From: Halomonas sp. MCCC 1A13316 | GTDB taxonomy: Bacteria; Pseudomonadota; Gammaproteobacteria; Pseudomonadales; Halomonadaceae | Reading direction: 5' to 3' | NCBI RefSeq assembly: GCF_014931605.1 | Contig: NZ_CP053382.1 | Coordinates: 1,860,001-1,924,000 of the forward strand | Length of the DNA: 64,000 nucleotides | Notes under the pieces: generated by a model | What the model saw: the letters and a program-made list of their open reading frames with translations, nothing else | The model's database searches: none | What the model was told of the DNA's origin: nothing | Position numbers and translations under genes: made by a program | Shown: in pieces, positions 40,311 to 49,865 of the stretch | Layout: each line of letters starts with the position of its first letter | How positions within the stretch are numbered: position 1 is the first letter of the stretch

Positions 40311-43099
40311 CCGATCTCCTTGCCGGGGCCGGCCACGGTCATCAGCTTGCCGAGGTTGGCCAGTATCAGCAGCGTCGCCCCGACCACGGTGGCGTAGACC
40401 CCGAGGTCGAAGAGCATCGCAGTGGCCAGCTCGAAATCGCCGATCAGCGGCAGGTGCATATGGCCATGGGCCGAGGTGAGGAAGGGATAGCCGAACAGCC
40501 AGCTGCCGAGGCCAGTGAGCACGGCGATCAGGATGCCGGCACCGATCAGCGGCCGGAAAGCGGTCAGCATGCGCGCCTGGGCCCAGACCAGTCCGCCCGC
40601 CATGTATTGCAGCGTCAGGGCCACGGCGGTGATCAGCCCGGCGATGAAGCCGCCGCCCGGCAGGTTGTGGCCGCGCAGGAAGATATAGGCCGAGACCAGC
40701 AGGGCGATCGGCAGCACCAGCCGCGCCACGGTGCCGAGCATGATCGGATGCGGTTCGGCGACCCAGTGCGCGGGGTTGGTATCGACTACCCGCTCCTTGA
40801 GGTGCAGGTCACGGGTGAAGGCGAAGACCGCCACCGCCGCGATGCCCAGCACGGTGATCTCGCCCAGGGTATCGAAGCCGCGAAAGTCCACCAGGATGAC
40901 GTTGACCACGTTGGTACCGCCGCCACCGGGTAGGCTGTTGGCGAGGAAAAAGTCGGAGATGCTCCGCTGCGGCCGGGTCAGGATGGCGAAGCTGAAGGCA
41001 GCCACGCCGACGCCCATCAGGCCGGCGATGGCGAGGTCGCGTGCCGTCCTCCTGCGTGAAGATTCCCTGGGCGACTGCTGGGGCAGGAAGGAGAGCGCCA
41101 GCATCATGATCACTACCGCCATTACCTCCACCATCAGCTGGGTCAGGGCGAGATCCGGCGCCGAGAAACGGGCGAAGGCGACGGTGACGAAGAGCCCGGT
41201 CACCCCGAGCAGCAACAGGGCCGGCAACCGATAGTGGTGGAAGACGACCACGCCGATGGAGGCCAGGCAGAGCAGGATCGCCGCCAACACGGTCAGCGGG
41301 TCGAGAGCTGCCAGCGGCACGCCGCCGTTCCAGCGCGCCACGGCGAGCAGTTCCACGCCGACCAGTACCACGACGGTGACCATGATGAAGACCAAGTAGC
41401 GCTGTTGTGAGCCGTTTTCGAGCTGGAAGACGCGCTGTTGGGAAAGCGTGATGAGGCGCAACATGATCCAGTCGAAGATTTCCGTGGCATTCACCTCTGG
41501 CAGCCGGGCATGGAGACGGAACAGCGGATCGCGAATCATGTAGAAGAGCGCGCCGCCCGCCAGCGCGAAGAGGCTCATGAGCATCGGCAGGGTGCCGCCC
41601 AGCGCCGCAAAATCGTAGGCGGGCAGGTCGGCCTGGTGCGAGGCCAGGAATGCCGGTTGGACCAGCGTCGTGTAGAGTCCCGTCGGTGCCAGGCCCACGT
41701 AGAGCGTGGCCAGGGCCAGCAGTGCGATGGGCGTCAAGGCCGTCAGGCGAGGCTGCTTGGGTGGCCAGACGGGCAGGTCGATGGGCCTGCCGTTGAAGTA
41801 GACGTTATGGAAGATGCGAATCGAGTAGGCCACCGAGAACAGCCCGGCCAGGGTCACCCAGGCGGGGATCACCAGGGTCGCCCAACTGGGCGTCGTTACC
41901 AGCAGGCTTTCGCCGAACAGCATTTTCTTGCTCAAGTAGCCGCTCATCAGCGGCAAGCCGGCCATGGCGGCGGCGGGGATCGCCGACAGCACCATCAGCA
42001 CCGGCATGAAGCGCCACATGCCGTTGATATGGCGCATGTCGCGGGTGCCGGTAGCGCGGTCCACGTAGCCTGCCATCATGAACAGCGGTGCCTTGAACAG
42101 TGCGTGGCACACCAGGTGGAAGAGCGCCGCGGCCACTGCCATAGGCGTGCCCAGGCCCAACAGCAGCATGATCAGCCCCAGGTGCGACACCGTGGAGTAG
42201 GCCAGCAGCCCCTTCATGTCGTGCATGAACATGGCCACGAAGGCGCCCACCATCAATGTCAGCATGCCGGTCAGGGTCACCAGGTGAAACCATAGGTCGG
42301 TCTCCGCCAGGGCGGGATGCAGCCGGGCGAGCAGGAACAGCCCCGCCTTGACCATGGTGGCGCTGTGCAGGTAGGCCGAGACCGGTGTCGGCGCGGTCAT
42401 GGCGTGGGGCAACCAGAGATGGAAGGGAAACTGGGCCGACTTGGTGAAGGCTCCGAGCAGGATCAGGTTGAGCATCAGGGCGTAGTGCTCATGAGCGCGG
42501 ATTCGCTCGCCGGCCTCGAGCACCACCGAGAGTTCATAGCCGCCAGCGGCCTGACCCAGCAGTACGATGCCGCCCAACAGTAGCAGCCCGCCGCCGCCGG
42601 TGATCACCAGCGACATCCGTGCGCCCAGCCTGGCGGCATGGCGGTCGCTGTGAAAGCCGATGAGCAGGAACGACACCAGGCTGGTCAGCTCCCAGAACAC
42701 CAGCATGAACAGCAGGTTTTCGCATAGCACGATGCCCAGCATGGCCGCCATGAACAGCAGCATCAGGGTGTAGAAACGCGCGGCCGAAGCGCTGCCTTCG
42801 AAGTAGTAGCGGGCATAGAGCAGGATCAGGCAGCCAACGCCAGTGATGAGCAGGGCGAACAGCAAGCCGAGGCCGTCCAGGCGCAGCGCCACGTTCAATC
42901 CCAGCGAGGGAAGCCAACTCAGCTCGCGAATCACGGTCTCGCCGCTCGAGATTCGCGGCAGCCAGCTCAACAACAGGGCGAAGCTCGAGACGGCAGGCAG
43001 GGCAGCGAGACAGGCAAGCTGCCGAGACGTGCCGCCGCGGCGAAAAGCGGGCAGCGTCGCGCCCAGCAGCGGTAGCAGAATGACGAGGGCAAGTGCCAT
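40307..43099 (-). CDS. mrpA: Na+/H+ antiporter fused subunit MrpAB
   Basis: A 930-residue membrane protein. The N-terminal about 750 residues are NuoL-like MrpA (NLLFMLVFWELTSLVSFLLI, then SAQFPFHLWLPHAMTAPTPV, then LLAYSTVSHLGLIMLLLGLG) with the MrpA C-terminal extension. The last about 150 are MrpB (AHWVAEPHPIMLGTVARLVL, then RGHNLPGGGFIAGLITAVAL). Fusion of A and B is the group-2 Mrp/Pha arrangement. First gene of the operon AB-C-D-E-F-G, all in ATGA overlap. It drives Na+ (or K+) efflux. Confidence 0.95.
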   Translation of the reverse strand: MALALVILLPLLGATLPAFRRGGTSRQLACLAALPAVSSFALLLSWLPRISSGETVIRELSWLPSLGLNVALRLDGLGLLFALLITGVGCLILLYARYYFEGSASAARFYTLMLLFMAAMLGIVLCENLLFMLVFWELTSLVSFLLIGFHSDRHAARLGARMSLVITGGGGLLLLGGIVLLGQAAGGYELSVVLEAGERIRAHEHYALMLNLILLGAFTKSAQFPFHLWLPHAMTAPTPVSAYLHSATMVKAGLFLLARLHPALAETDLWFHLVTLTGMLTLMVGAFVAMFMHDMKGLLAYSTVSHLGLIMLLLGLGTPMAVAAALFHLVCHALFKAPLFMMAGYVDRATGTRDMRHINGMWRFMPVLMVLSAIPAAAMAGLPLMSGYLSKKMLFGESLLVTTPSWATLVIPAWVTLAGLFSVAYSIRIFHNVYFNGRPIDLPVWPPKQPRLTALTPIALLALATLYVGLAPTGLYTTLVQPAFLASHQADLPAYDFAALGGTLPMLMSLFALAGGALFYMIRDPLFRLHARLPEVNATEIFDWIMLRLITLSQQRVFQLENGSQQRYLVFIMVTVVVLVGVELLAVARWNGGVPLAALDPLTVLAAILLCLASIGVVVFHHYRLPALLLLGVTGLFVTVAFARFSAPDLALTQLMVEVMAVVIMMLALSFLPQQSPRESSRRRTARDLAIAGLMGVGVAAFSFAILTRPQRSISDFFLANSLPGGGGTNVVNVILVDFRGFDTLGEITVLGIAAVAVFAFTRDLHLKERVVDTNPAHWVAEPHPIMLGTVARLVLPIALLVSAYIFLRGHNLPGGGFIAGLITAVALTLQYMAGGLVWAQARMLTAFRPLIGAGILIAVLTGLGSWLFGYPFLTSAHGHMHLPLIGDFELATAMLFDLGVYATVVGATLLILANLGKLMTVAGPGKEIG

Positions 43100-43503
43100 G
43101 AGGTCGCTTGCGGCTAGCGTCAGTAAGGTCGCCAGTGGCTGGGTCGTTCCAACCTCTGGCCTTTTGCAGCTCGGTTACTGACGAGTGGGCCCGGACAATC
43201 GTTGATTGTTCTTCTCATGCAAACTCCCTGAAGCACGTGGAGAACCTTCATCTCACCGCCGTAGCGCCGCCAGTGCCAGGCCTGTGTCACCCAGAGAAGC
43301 TGAGCTGCCCTTTGTCGTGGCGCATCGCGTGCCTGACGAAAGAGACGGTGAACGGCTCCAATATAGTGGGCTTTGCCTGCGCCTACCTTGGATCATGTCA
43401 ACGCTGGGCAAGGTTTCCGATCCTCGTAGGCGAGCGCTTGGCCAGCGACACCTTGGCATGTCGGCGCACGATCGATATCTGCACGGCCCTGGCTCCGGGC
43501 GTT
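43100..43503. other. Intergenic region upstream of mrp
   Basis: 404 bases between the mrpAB start and the end of the acoR remnant. It must hold the mrp promoter on the minus strand. I see no gene, RNA or clear operator; the open frames here are short and without family features. Confidence 0.5.
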
Positions 43504-44120
43504 TCAGACAGCGGGCTGCTGGTTGGGCGGCACGATCCCCAGCCGTTTCATGCGCCTGTAGATGGTCGGGCGGGAGAGTCCCAAATCGCGAGCTGCCGCA
43601 CTGATGTTCCATTGATGACGAACCAGGGCGACGTAGAGCAGGTCCTGCTGCGGCGTGCGGGCCGCGGTCGGGAGCGTCGAGGATTCACTGACTCCGCGGC
43701 TGGCGCCGGGATGGGCCAACTGACCGTGGGTGCACTCATCGGGAAGATCGTCGACCACGACTTCGTCGCCATCGCAGGTCGCCAGCGCGAAGCGCAGGGC
43801 ATTGTGCAACTCACGAATATTACCTGGCCCAGGGGTAGGCGAGCAGGGCGCTCATGGCGTCGCCGCGCAGGCGTACGTGTGAGTCGCGCTCGCCGTTTAT
43901 CTCGTCGAAGAGCCGGCGAATCAGGTAGCCCCTTGTCGGCGCGTTCACGCAGCGGCGGCAGGCGCACGCTGGCACCGTTGAGGCGATAGAAAAGGTCCTC
44001 GCGAAAGCGCCCCGTGTGGATCAGTTCGCGCAGGTCGCGGTGGGTCGCCGCCACCACCCGCAGGTCGACCTTGATCGGTCGGCTGGCGCCGATGGGCAGC
44101 ACCTCCTGTTCGGCCAGCAC
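43504..44120 (-). pseudogene. AcoR-type sigma-54 activator, C-terminal remnant with two frameshifts
   Basis: Read across three frames it gives [59 protein letters not shown], then (+1 base near 43930) [20 protein letters not shown], then (+1 base near 43828) [11 protein letters not shown], and ends with a Fis-type HTH ([20 protein letters not shown]). This is the end of a sigma-54 AAA+ activator of the AcoR type, which normally turns on acetoin genes. Everything upstream, including the GAF domain and Walker A, is lost at the junction near 44120. Both frameshifts are extra bases in G runs. Confidence 0.82.
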
Positions 44121-44741
44121 TCCCAGTGTCTCTACGCCACCTTCGCTCACCTGCCGGGCATGAAGGTGGTGGCGCCGAGCAACGCTTACGACGCCAAAGG
44201 ACTGATGACCGCGGCGATCCGCGACGATAACCCTGTGGTGTTCATGTACCACAAGTCGCTGCAGGGCATGGGTTGGCTGGGTACCGAGAAGGGCGCCACC
44301 GTGCCGGTTCCCGAAGAACCCTACACGGTGCCCATCGGCAAGGCCGCGGTGGTGCGTGAGGGCCACGATGTGACGCTGGTCAGCCTAGCTGCCGGCGTGC
44401 ACCACTGCCTGCGAGCCGCCAAGGCGCTGGAAGAGGAGGGCTTTTCCGCCGAAGTGGTCGACCTGCGCAGCCTGGTGCCGCTGGACCGCGAGACCGTGCG
44501 CGCCTCGGTGGCCAAGACCGGGCGCCTGATCGTGGTCGATGAGGACTACCACAGCTACGGCGTCAGCGGCGAGATCGTCGCCACGGTGGCCGAGCATGTC
44601 GCCTGCCGACTCAAGGCCTCTCCGAAGCGCGTGGCCTACCCCGACATCCCGATTCCCTTCGCGCCGACGATGGAGCAGTGGGCGCTGCCCAATGCCGACA
44701 AGATCGTCGCCGCCTTTCACCAGATGATGCGAGACCAGTGA
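44115..44741 (+). pseudogene. Acetoin dehydrogenase E1 beta subunit, 5'-truncated
   Basis: It begins abruptly at QHSQ (44115) and continues [20 protein letters not shown], then [20 protein letters not shown], then ESLVPL-type DLRSLVPLDRETVRASVAKT and ends WALPNADKIVAAFHQMMRDQ. This is the C-terminal about 208 residues of a TPP-dependent E1 beta protein of the AcoB/PdhB family. About 130 N-terminal residues are missing; bases upstream belong to acoR on the other strand. The open frame back to 44016 is antisense acoR. It is probably not expressed as a working protein. Confidence 0.82.
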
Positions 44742-44751
44742 GGAGCCCCGC

Positions 44752-44988
44752 ATGACGAACGATATCCGTGTGCCCGATGACCTTTGGGAAGGCGACACCG
44801 AGGGCGTCATCACCGCCTGGTTGGTCAGCGACGGCGCCGAAGTCGCCCAAGGGAACCTCGTCGCCGAGGTCATGGTGGAGAAGGCGCAATACGAGATCGA
44901 GGCGCCGGTCTCGGGCAAGCTCACCATTGCCAAGGAGGAGGACGAGGTGGTGGAGAAGGGCAGCGTGATCGCCACGCTGGAGAGCTGA
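44752..44988 (+). CDS. Free-standing lipoyl-domain protein
   Basis: A 78-residue single lipoyl/biotinyl domain: AWLVSDGAEVAQGNLVAEVM, then VEKAQYEIEAPVSGKLTIAK. The Lys in VEKAQ (about residue 44) is the expected lipoylation site. In most acetoin dehydrogenases this domain is fused to E2; here it is separate, 11 bases before the E2 catalytic gene, with GAGGAG in front. It would shuttle acetyl groups between E1 and E2. Confidence 0.85.
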   Translation: MTNDIRVPDDLWEGDTEGVITAWLVSDGAEVAQGNLVAEVMVEKAQYEIEAPVSGKLTIAKEEDEVVEKGSVIATLES

Positions 44989-44999
44989 GGAGAGCGGCC

Positions 45000-45806
45000 A
45001 TGAAACTCGACACCACGACACGACTCGACACGCCCCGCCCTGAGGGGGCGGGTCCGTTGTCGGCCCGGGCGGGCGATGAACCACTGAGCGAGGCCACGGC
45101 GAGAGAGATACCACTGAAGGGCATGCGTGGCATGATCGCGTCGAAGATGCTGCAGAGCCTGCAGACTTCGGCACAGCTGACCCATCATGCCAGCGCGTGC
45201 CTGGAAGCGCCGCAGGCGCTGAGGGCGCACTGCCGGCAGCGGGGGCTCGCCGTGCCCTCACTACAAGATCTCATGCTGCGCTTGGTGGTCCAGACGCTCG
45301 CCGATTACCCGTCCCTCAACGCCATTCTGGAAGAAAACCGCATCGTCGAGCATGGCTCGGTGCATCTGGGCCTGGCCATTCCGCTGCCTGACGACCTGCT
45401 GGTGGCACCGGCCCTGTTCGCTGCCGAATCGCTGGGCCTGGGTGAGCTGTCCGCAGCGCGGCGCATGCTGACGACCAAGGCCCAGGCGGGCCGGCTCGGG
45501 GTGCGGGAGCTGACCGGAGCCACCTTTACGGTATCCAACCTGGGACGCTCGCGGGTTCACCACTTCACGCCGATACTCAACGTGCCGCAGGTGGCCATCC
45601 TGGGTATCGGTGGGATCGAAACGCGCCCTGTGCCACTATCCGAGGGCTGGCGGGCGGCTAATTTCATCGGCCTCTCGCTGACGTTCGACCATCGTGCCGT
45701 CAACGGTGCACCGGCGGCGGCATTTCTCGATGCGCTGTGCGAGCGCATCGAGACGCTGTCCCCGGATGCCTTCGATCATGAACTCGGCGAGACATCGAGC
45801 TACTAG
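45000..45806 (+). CDS. 2-oxo acid dehydrogenase E2 acyltransferase catalytic protein
   Basis: 268 residues. A short linker and peripheral-binding remnant are followed by the catalytic domain with GMRGMIASKMLQSLQTSAQL and GATFTVSNLGRSRVHHFTPI. The active-site motif reads LTFDHRAVNGAPAAAFLDAL, where the usual DHRxxDG has Asn for Asp. It has no lipoyl domain of its own and depends on the small protein before it. It would transfer the acetyl group to CoA in acetoin cleavage, but E1 is broken here. ATG 45000 has GAGGAGAG. Confidence 0.85.
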   Translation: MKLDTTTRLDTPRPEGAGPLSARAGDEPLSEATAREIPLKGMRGMIASKMLQSLQTSAQLTHHASACLEAPQALRAHCRQRGLAVPSLQDLMLRLVVQTLADYPSLNAILEENRIVEHGSVHLGLAIPLPDDLLVAPALFAAESLGLGELSAARRMLTTKAQAGRLGVRELTGATFTVSNLGRSRVHHFTPILNVPQVAILGIGGIETRPVPLSEGWRAANFIGLSLTFDHRAVNGAPAAAFLDALCERIETLSPDAFDHELGETSSY

Positions 45807-45842
45807 CGAACTTCGGGAGCCCTTGGAGAGAGGAAACCTGCC

Positions 45843-46568
45843 ATGACTGCCGTGCCGCCCATCGACGCAAACGGCCTGCAGCGGCTCAGTGTGGAAGCCG
45901 GCCTGGCCGCGGAGGAGGCAAGGCTGGAGGCAATCTGCCAGGGCGAGAGCCATGCGGAGCTGTTGGCCTGGCAGCCATTGGATCGCGCCCTGGTGATGCC
46001 GCGCCGTCACGAGAGGACCGAAGGCTTCCCTGAGGCGCGCCAGGTCCTGCGCGAGCGGGGCTGGCCGATTCTGTTCCGTGCCACGGGCGGCACCCCGGTG
46101 CCGCAGTGCGCCTCGGTGGTCAACGTGGCGTTGGCGCTGCGCTGTCGGGTGGGCAGCTCCGCGGCGCATCTCGAGTGGGGCTACCATCGCCTGGGCGAGC
46201 CCTGGTGCGAGTGGCTGGCCTCGCTCGGGGTCGAGGCGGCCGATCTGGGTGAAGCGCCGGGTGCCTACTGCGACGGTCGCTTCAACGTGCGTATCGGCGG
46301 GCGCAAGCTGGTGGGCACGGCCCAGCGCTGGCGTCGGGTTCGCGGCTGCCGCGACATGGCGATGCTGGTCCACGGTGCCATGCAGGTGAGCGGCGATCCG
46401 GCCGAGCTGGTCGGCGTCGTCAATGCCTTTCAGGAAGCCATCGACGATCCCCAGCGCTTCCTGGCCGAGAGTCACGTCGCGCTCACGCAGGCGCTGCCCG
46501 GGATGGACGTCGAGACGGCGCTGCCGGACCTGCTATGGCGTCTGGCCAATGCCCCTGAGCCGCCGTGA
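45843..46568 (+). CDS. Lipoate-protein ligase A family protein
   Basis: A 241-residue BPL_LplA_LipB-type protein: ERGWPILFRATGGTPVPQ (substrate loop with R-x-T-G-G), VVNVALALRCRV and GRKLVGTAQRWRRVRG, where the Lys is the expected adenylate-contacting residue. It probably attaches lipoate to the lipoyl protein two genes upstream. Last gene of the aco remnant, followed by a strong terminator. GGAGAGAGGAA lies in front of the ATG. Confidence 0.8.
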   Translation: MTAVPPIDANGLQRLSVEAGLAAEEARLEAICQGESHAELLAWQPLDRALVMPRRHERTEGFPEARQVLRERGWPILFRATGGTPVPQCASVVNVALALRCRVGSSAAHLEWGYHRLGEPWCEWLASLGVEAADLGEAPGAYCDGRFNVRIGGRKLVGTAQRWRRVRGCRDMAMLVHGAMQVSGDPAELVGVVNAFQEAIDDPQRFLAESHVALTQALPGMDVETALPDLLWRLANAPEPP

Positions 46569-46613
46569 CATGACCTCGAACCGCTGGGACTGATCGTATC
46601 GACTGGGAATCGA

Positions 46614-46643
46614 CAGCGGCGCCGACATGGCGCCGCTGTTTTT
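46614..46643 (+). terminator. Rho-independent terminator of the aco remnant
   Basis: A 10-bp perfect stem CAGCGGCGCC/GGCGCCGCTG with a 5-base loop and TTTTTA tail, 45 bases after the ligase gene. Confidence 0.92.
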
Positions 46644-47051
46644 ACTCAGTGGGCCCCACCCATTTAGTCTTGTTCATGGCATGACTCCTTGTTGTTTCCG
46701 TTTTTCGGCGGCTTGTTTGCCTCCGAAGTTATGATGGCAAGAAGCATGCCAAGGCAGTGCAGAGAATAAGCTCCTGTTTTTTTCATGTCAGTGAGGCGGA
46801 AACACGAGACCCCGGGTGTACTCCACGATACAACCATGTGACAGCTGTCACGTTACGCTCATGCAGACGTCGCCGCTTGCCGCGTCCGAAATAGAGCGGC
46901 CCGAAGGCTAGCCCGGCCACCGCGCCAGGGTGCGCTGCCTCTGGCCCGAACGGGGGCGAAGCAATGATGCCCTGGGGCGCGAGAGGCGGATGCGCGGCAT
47001 GGCCCGAACATGCCAGTATTGGACCTGGCCGTTCTTGCAAGGAAGGCATTC
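46644..47051. other. Intergenic region upstream of corA, with a palindrome
   Basis: 408 bases without a convincing gene. It contains the perfect 14-bp palindrome GTGACAGCTGTCAC (46838-46851), about 200 bases before corA, which could be a regulator site. On the minus strand a well-spaced AAGGAGT precedes an 11-codon frame (46645-46680); it is too short to call. Confidence 0.4.
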
Positions 47052-48137
47052 ATGACCCGACTGTTCCAGAAGCACTATCACCCGGCCGGCACGGCGCCCG
47101 GCACGCTGCGTGACCTGTCCCTCGAACAAGTCGCCCTGCAGGGGCCGGCGACGTTCCTGCTGGCAAGGCGCGAGGGCGGCCGCTGGGGCGAGATGCACGA
47201 GATCGTGTCCGAAGCGATCCCCGAAGTGGCGGCGGAAGGCCCGCTGTGCTGGCTGGACGTGCAGGGCATGCCGACGACCGAGGAGCTCGAACTGCTCGGC
47301 GAGCGGGTGGGGCTGCATCCGTTGGCTCAGGAAGACATCCTCAACGGCGGCCAGCGGCCCAAGGTCGAGCGCTTCGAGGAATCGCTGGTGGTTACCCTCG
47401 GCATCCCCGAGGTGGACGACGAAGGAAACCTGCACCTCTACCAACTGACCCTGTTCATGGCCGGCAACATCGTCGCCAGCGTCATTGCCGAGACGCTGGA
47501 TCCATTCGTCGAGGTGCGGCGTCGGCTCAAGGAGCGCGGCGGGCGTGCCCTGGGGGAGCCGGACGACCTGCTCTATGGCCTGCTCGATGCCGCTGTGGAC
47601 CATGCCTTTCCGGTATTGGATGGAGTGGGCGAGCGCATCGAGGAGCTCGAGATGGAGATCCTCAATCAACCCGACAGCTCGACGCTGGAGCGCCTGCACG
47701 GGCTGAAGCGCGAACTCATCATGCTGCGCCGCTACCTGTGGCCCACTCGCGAGGTGATCAACCAATTGCTGCGCGACCATGACGACCTGTTTACGCCCGA
47801 CACGCGCTTGTGGATGCGAGACGTCTACGACCACACCGTGCAGGTGATGGACCTGGTGGAGAGCTATCGCGACATGACCGCAAGCCTGCTCGACGTCTAT
47901 CTCTCCAGCATGAGCCACCGGCTCAACGAGAGTATGCGTAAGCTCACCATCGTCGCTACCGTATTCATGCCGTTGACCTTCATCGTCGGTGTTTACGGCA
48001 TGAACTTCGCTCACCCCACCAGCCCCTTCGCCATGCCCGAACTGGGCTGGTACTGGGGCTATCCTATGGTATGGGGTCTGATGGTCGCCGTCGCCTTCGG
48101 CATGGTGGTGTGGTTCAAGCGCAAACACTGGTTCTAG
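47052..48137 (+). CDS. corA: CorA-family divalent metal ion transporter
   Basis: A 361-residue channel protein. A large soluble N-terminal domain (HPLAQEDILNGGQRPKVERF, then IEELEMEILNQPDSSTLERL) leads to two C-terminal helices. The first (LTIVATVFMPLTFIVGVYGM) ends in the selectivity motif YGMNF (about residue 315), and the second reads YPMVWGLMVAVAFGMVVWFK. It moves Mg2+, Co2+ or Ni2+ passively, or Zn2+ in ZntB relatives. ATG 47052 has GGAAGG; the frame opens at 47010. Confidence 0.92.
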   Translation: MTRLFQKHYHPAGTAPGTLRDLSLEQVALQGPATFLLARREGGRWGEMHEIVSEAIPEVAAEGPLCWLDVQGMPTTEELELLGERVGLHPLAQEDILNGGQRPKVERFEESLVVTLGIPEVDDEGNLHLYQLTLFMAGNIVASVIAETLDPFVEVRRRLKERGGRALGEPDDLLYGLLDAAVDHAFPVLDGVGERIEELEMEILNQPDSSTLERLHGLKRELIMLRRYLWPTREVINQLLRDHDDLFTPDTRLWMRDVYDHTVQVMDLVESYRDMTASLLDVYLSSMSHRLNESMRKLTIVATVFMPLTFIVGVYGMNFAHPTSPFAMPELGWYWGYPMVWGLMVAVAFGMVVWFKRKHWF

Positions 48138-48197
48138 GCTGCCTTGTCTGGCCTGTGCTCGCAGACCTTCGTATAGCGACTAGCTCGGGATGCAAAT

Positions 48198-48659
48198 GTG
48201 TGGCTGGTCCGTCAGCGGCTGGCTCACGCCTGTGCCCTGGTGTGGAGCGGCTACTCCGTGCTGTCGCGGGCCAAGAGGGCGGTGCCCACGGCGGCGGTGG
48301 GAGGTTTCTGTCTGGTGACTGCGCTACTGGCTTTCGCTTGCCATGGGCTGTTCGAGGTAACGCGCTGGCCCCAGGGCATGCAATGGCTGGGGGTGATCGG
48401 TCTGGGTTTGGGGCCGGTGGGCAGCGCCTTCTTTACCTGGGACATCGGCGTCAAGCACGGCGACCTGCACCTGCTGGGGCTGCTGGCCTACGCTACGCCG
48501 CTGCTCTCCACGTTGGTACTGATCGTGGCCGGCTATGCCGAGGCCACGCCGCTATTGGCACTGGCGGCCGGTGTGATCACCTTGGGCATGCTGGTCGGCA
48601 GCGGCGCACAGGTCCGACGCAGGAAGCGTGAGACGCCGGCGCGCCCCGATACCGCCTGA
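48198..48659 (+). pseudogene. EamA/DMT-type permease, C-terminal half
   Basis: About 150 residues: VWSGYSVLSRAKRAVPTAAV, five hydrophobic helices such as WLGVIGLGLGPVGSAFFTWD and LLGLLAYATPLLSTLVLIVA, and a basic tail. This is the second EamA repeat of a drug/metabolite-type exporter (YddG-like). The first half is absent: the sequence turns into unrelated DNA right after corA. Deletion remnant; GTG/ATG starts inside would yield only half a transporter. Confidence 0.72.
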
Positions 48660-48686
48660 GGTCGGGGCGGCCCTGGCCGGTGCCGG

Positions 48687-49778
48687 TCATGCGTCGTCCG
48701 GTCGATCGGCAGGGTGGGAAATGGGGCGGAACGTGTCGCTGAACACGGCATCCAGGTCGAAAGTGGAGTAGTGGCCCAGGGCATCGAAGTTTTCCTCGAG
48801 CCACAGATCGGCCCAGCCACGGCCCTGGCGGTACAGCCGCGAGACGAAGTCCCACTGGGCGTTGAACTTGCTCGAGGCTGAGAGCTCCTGCACTTCCTGT
48901 TCGGCGTGGATCAGGTGCAGGCGCATGGAGCGGTAGCGCTCCACCTCGAGGCCTTCTGCATCGATCAGTTGCTGCAATAGCTGGATGCTGCGCAGCTCCT
49001 TGATCAGGCTGGTATTGAAAGTGATTTCATTGATGCGGTTGATGATGTCACGGGCGCTGTCGGGCAGCCGTTGGCGTACCAGCGGGTTGACCTGAACTAC
49101 CACCAGGTCCTGGCAATCCATGTCGTCGACCAGCGGGAAGAGTGCCGGGTTGCCGCTGTAGCCGCCGTCCCAGTATGCTTCGCCATCGATCTCCACTGCG
49201 GGGAACATGAACGGCAGGCAGGCCGACGCCATTACCGTATCCACCGAGATTTCCGGTTGGCGGAAAACCTTGGCGCGCCCGGTCCTGACATTGGTGGCAG
49301 TGACGTATATCTTGGCCCGGCGGCAGGCGTTGACCCGTTCGAAGTCGACCAGTTCGCATATCAGGTCGCGTAGCGGGTTGATCTTCAGCGGGTTGAGCTT
49401 GGCCGGGGCGACGAGCTGGGTGAGACTCTCGAACATCAGGTAGCCGGGCGAATGATCGAGGCTGCCGCCGCCGGCCAGCCAGTCCCACGGGGCCGGCTGG
49501 ATCGGCGAAAAGCGAGCCGCATCGCTGACGCCGCGCCAGAAATGGTGGAGCGCCTCACGCGCTCCTTCGCGGCCGCCTCGGTGCAGGCCGTCGGCCAGGA
49601 CCACGGCATTCATCGCACCGGCGCTGGTACCGCTTACGCCGTCGATTTTCAGGCGCTCCTCCTCAAGCAGCCTGTCCAATACGCCCCAGGTCAGCGCGCC
49701 GTGTGAACCGCCTCCCTGCAGGGCGAGATCGATGTGCTTGCGTTCTCCCTTGGGCATGCCATCTCCTGTGTCATTCAT
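48687..49778 (-). CDS. Patatin-like phospholipase
   Basis: A 363-residue serine lipase. Oxyanion loop LALQGGGSHGALTWGVLDRL (about 19-38), nucleophile elbow GVSGTSAGAMNAV (G-x-S-x-G, about 49-61) and catalytic-dyad motif DGGYSGNPAL (about 213). No signal peptide, so it is probably cytosolic or membrane-associated. It would hydrolyse membrane lipids or storage polyester. The C-terminal 110 residues are helical (FNTSLIKELRSIQLLQQLID). Confidence 0.9.
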   Translation of the reverse strand: MNDTGDGMPKGERKHIDLALQGGGSHGALTWGVLDRLLEEERLKIDGVSGTSAGAMNAVVLADGLHRGGREGAREALHHFWRGVSDAARFSPIQPAPWDWLAGGGSLDHSPGYLMFESLTQLVAPAKLNPLKINPLRDLICELVDFERVNACRRAKIYVTATNVRTGRAKVFRQPEISVDTVMASACLPFMFPAVEIDGEAYWDGGYSGNPALFPLVDDMDCQDLVVVQVNPLVRQRLPDSARDIINRINEITFNTSLIKELRSIQLLQQLIDAEGLEVERYRSMRLHLIHAEQEVQELSASSKFNAQWDFVSRLYRQGRGWADLWLEENFDALGHYSTFDLDAVFSDTFRPISHPADRPDDA

Positions 49779-49865
49779 GCTGCAACGCAGTGTAGACCTC
49801 TTGTGGGCGAGCCCGATACCGGTGCCTTCTTTATCTGCGTTACAGAATGCCTGGCCACTTGTCGT

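Noticed and set aside
46645..46680. 11-codon minus-strand frame with a good ribosome site
   Set aside because: Too short and not linked to a downstream gene; could be the start of a lost gene, not supportable.
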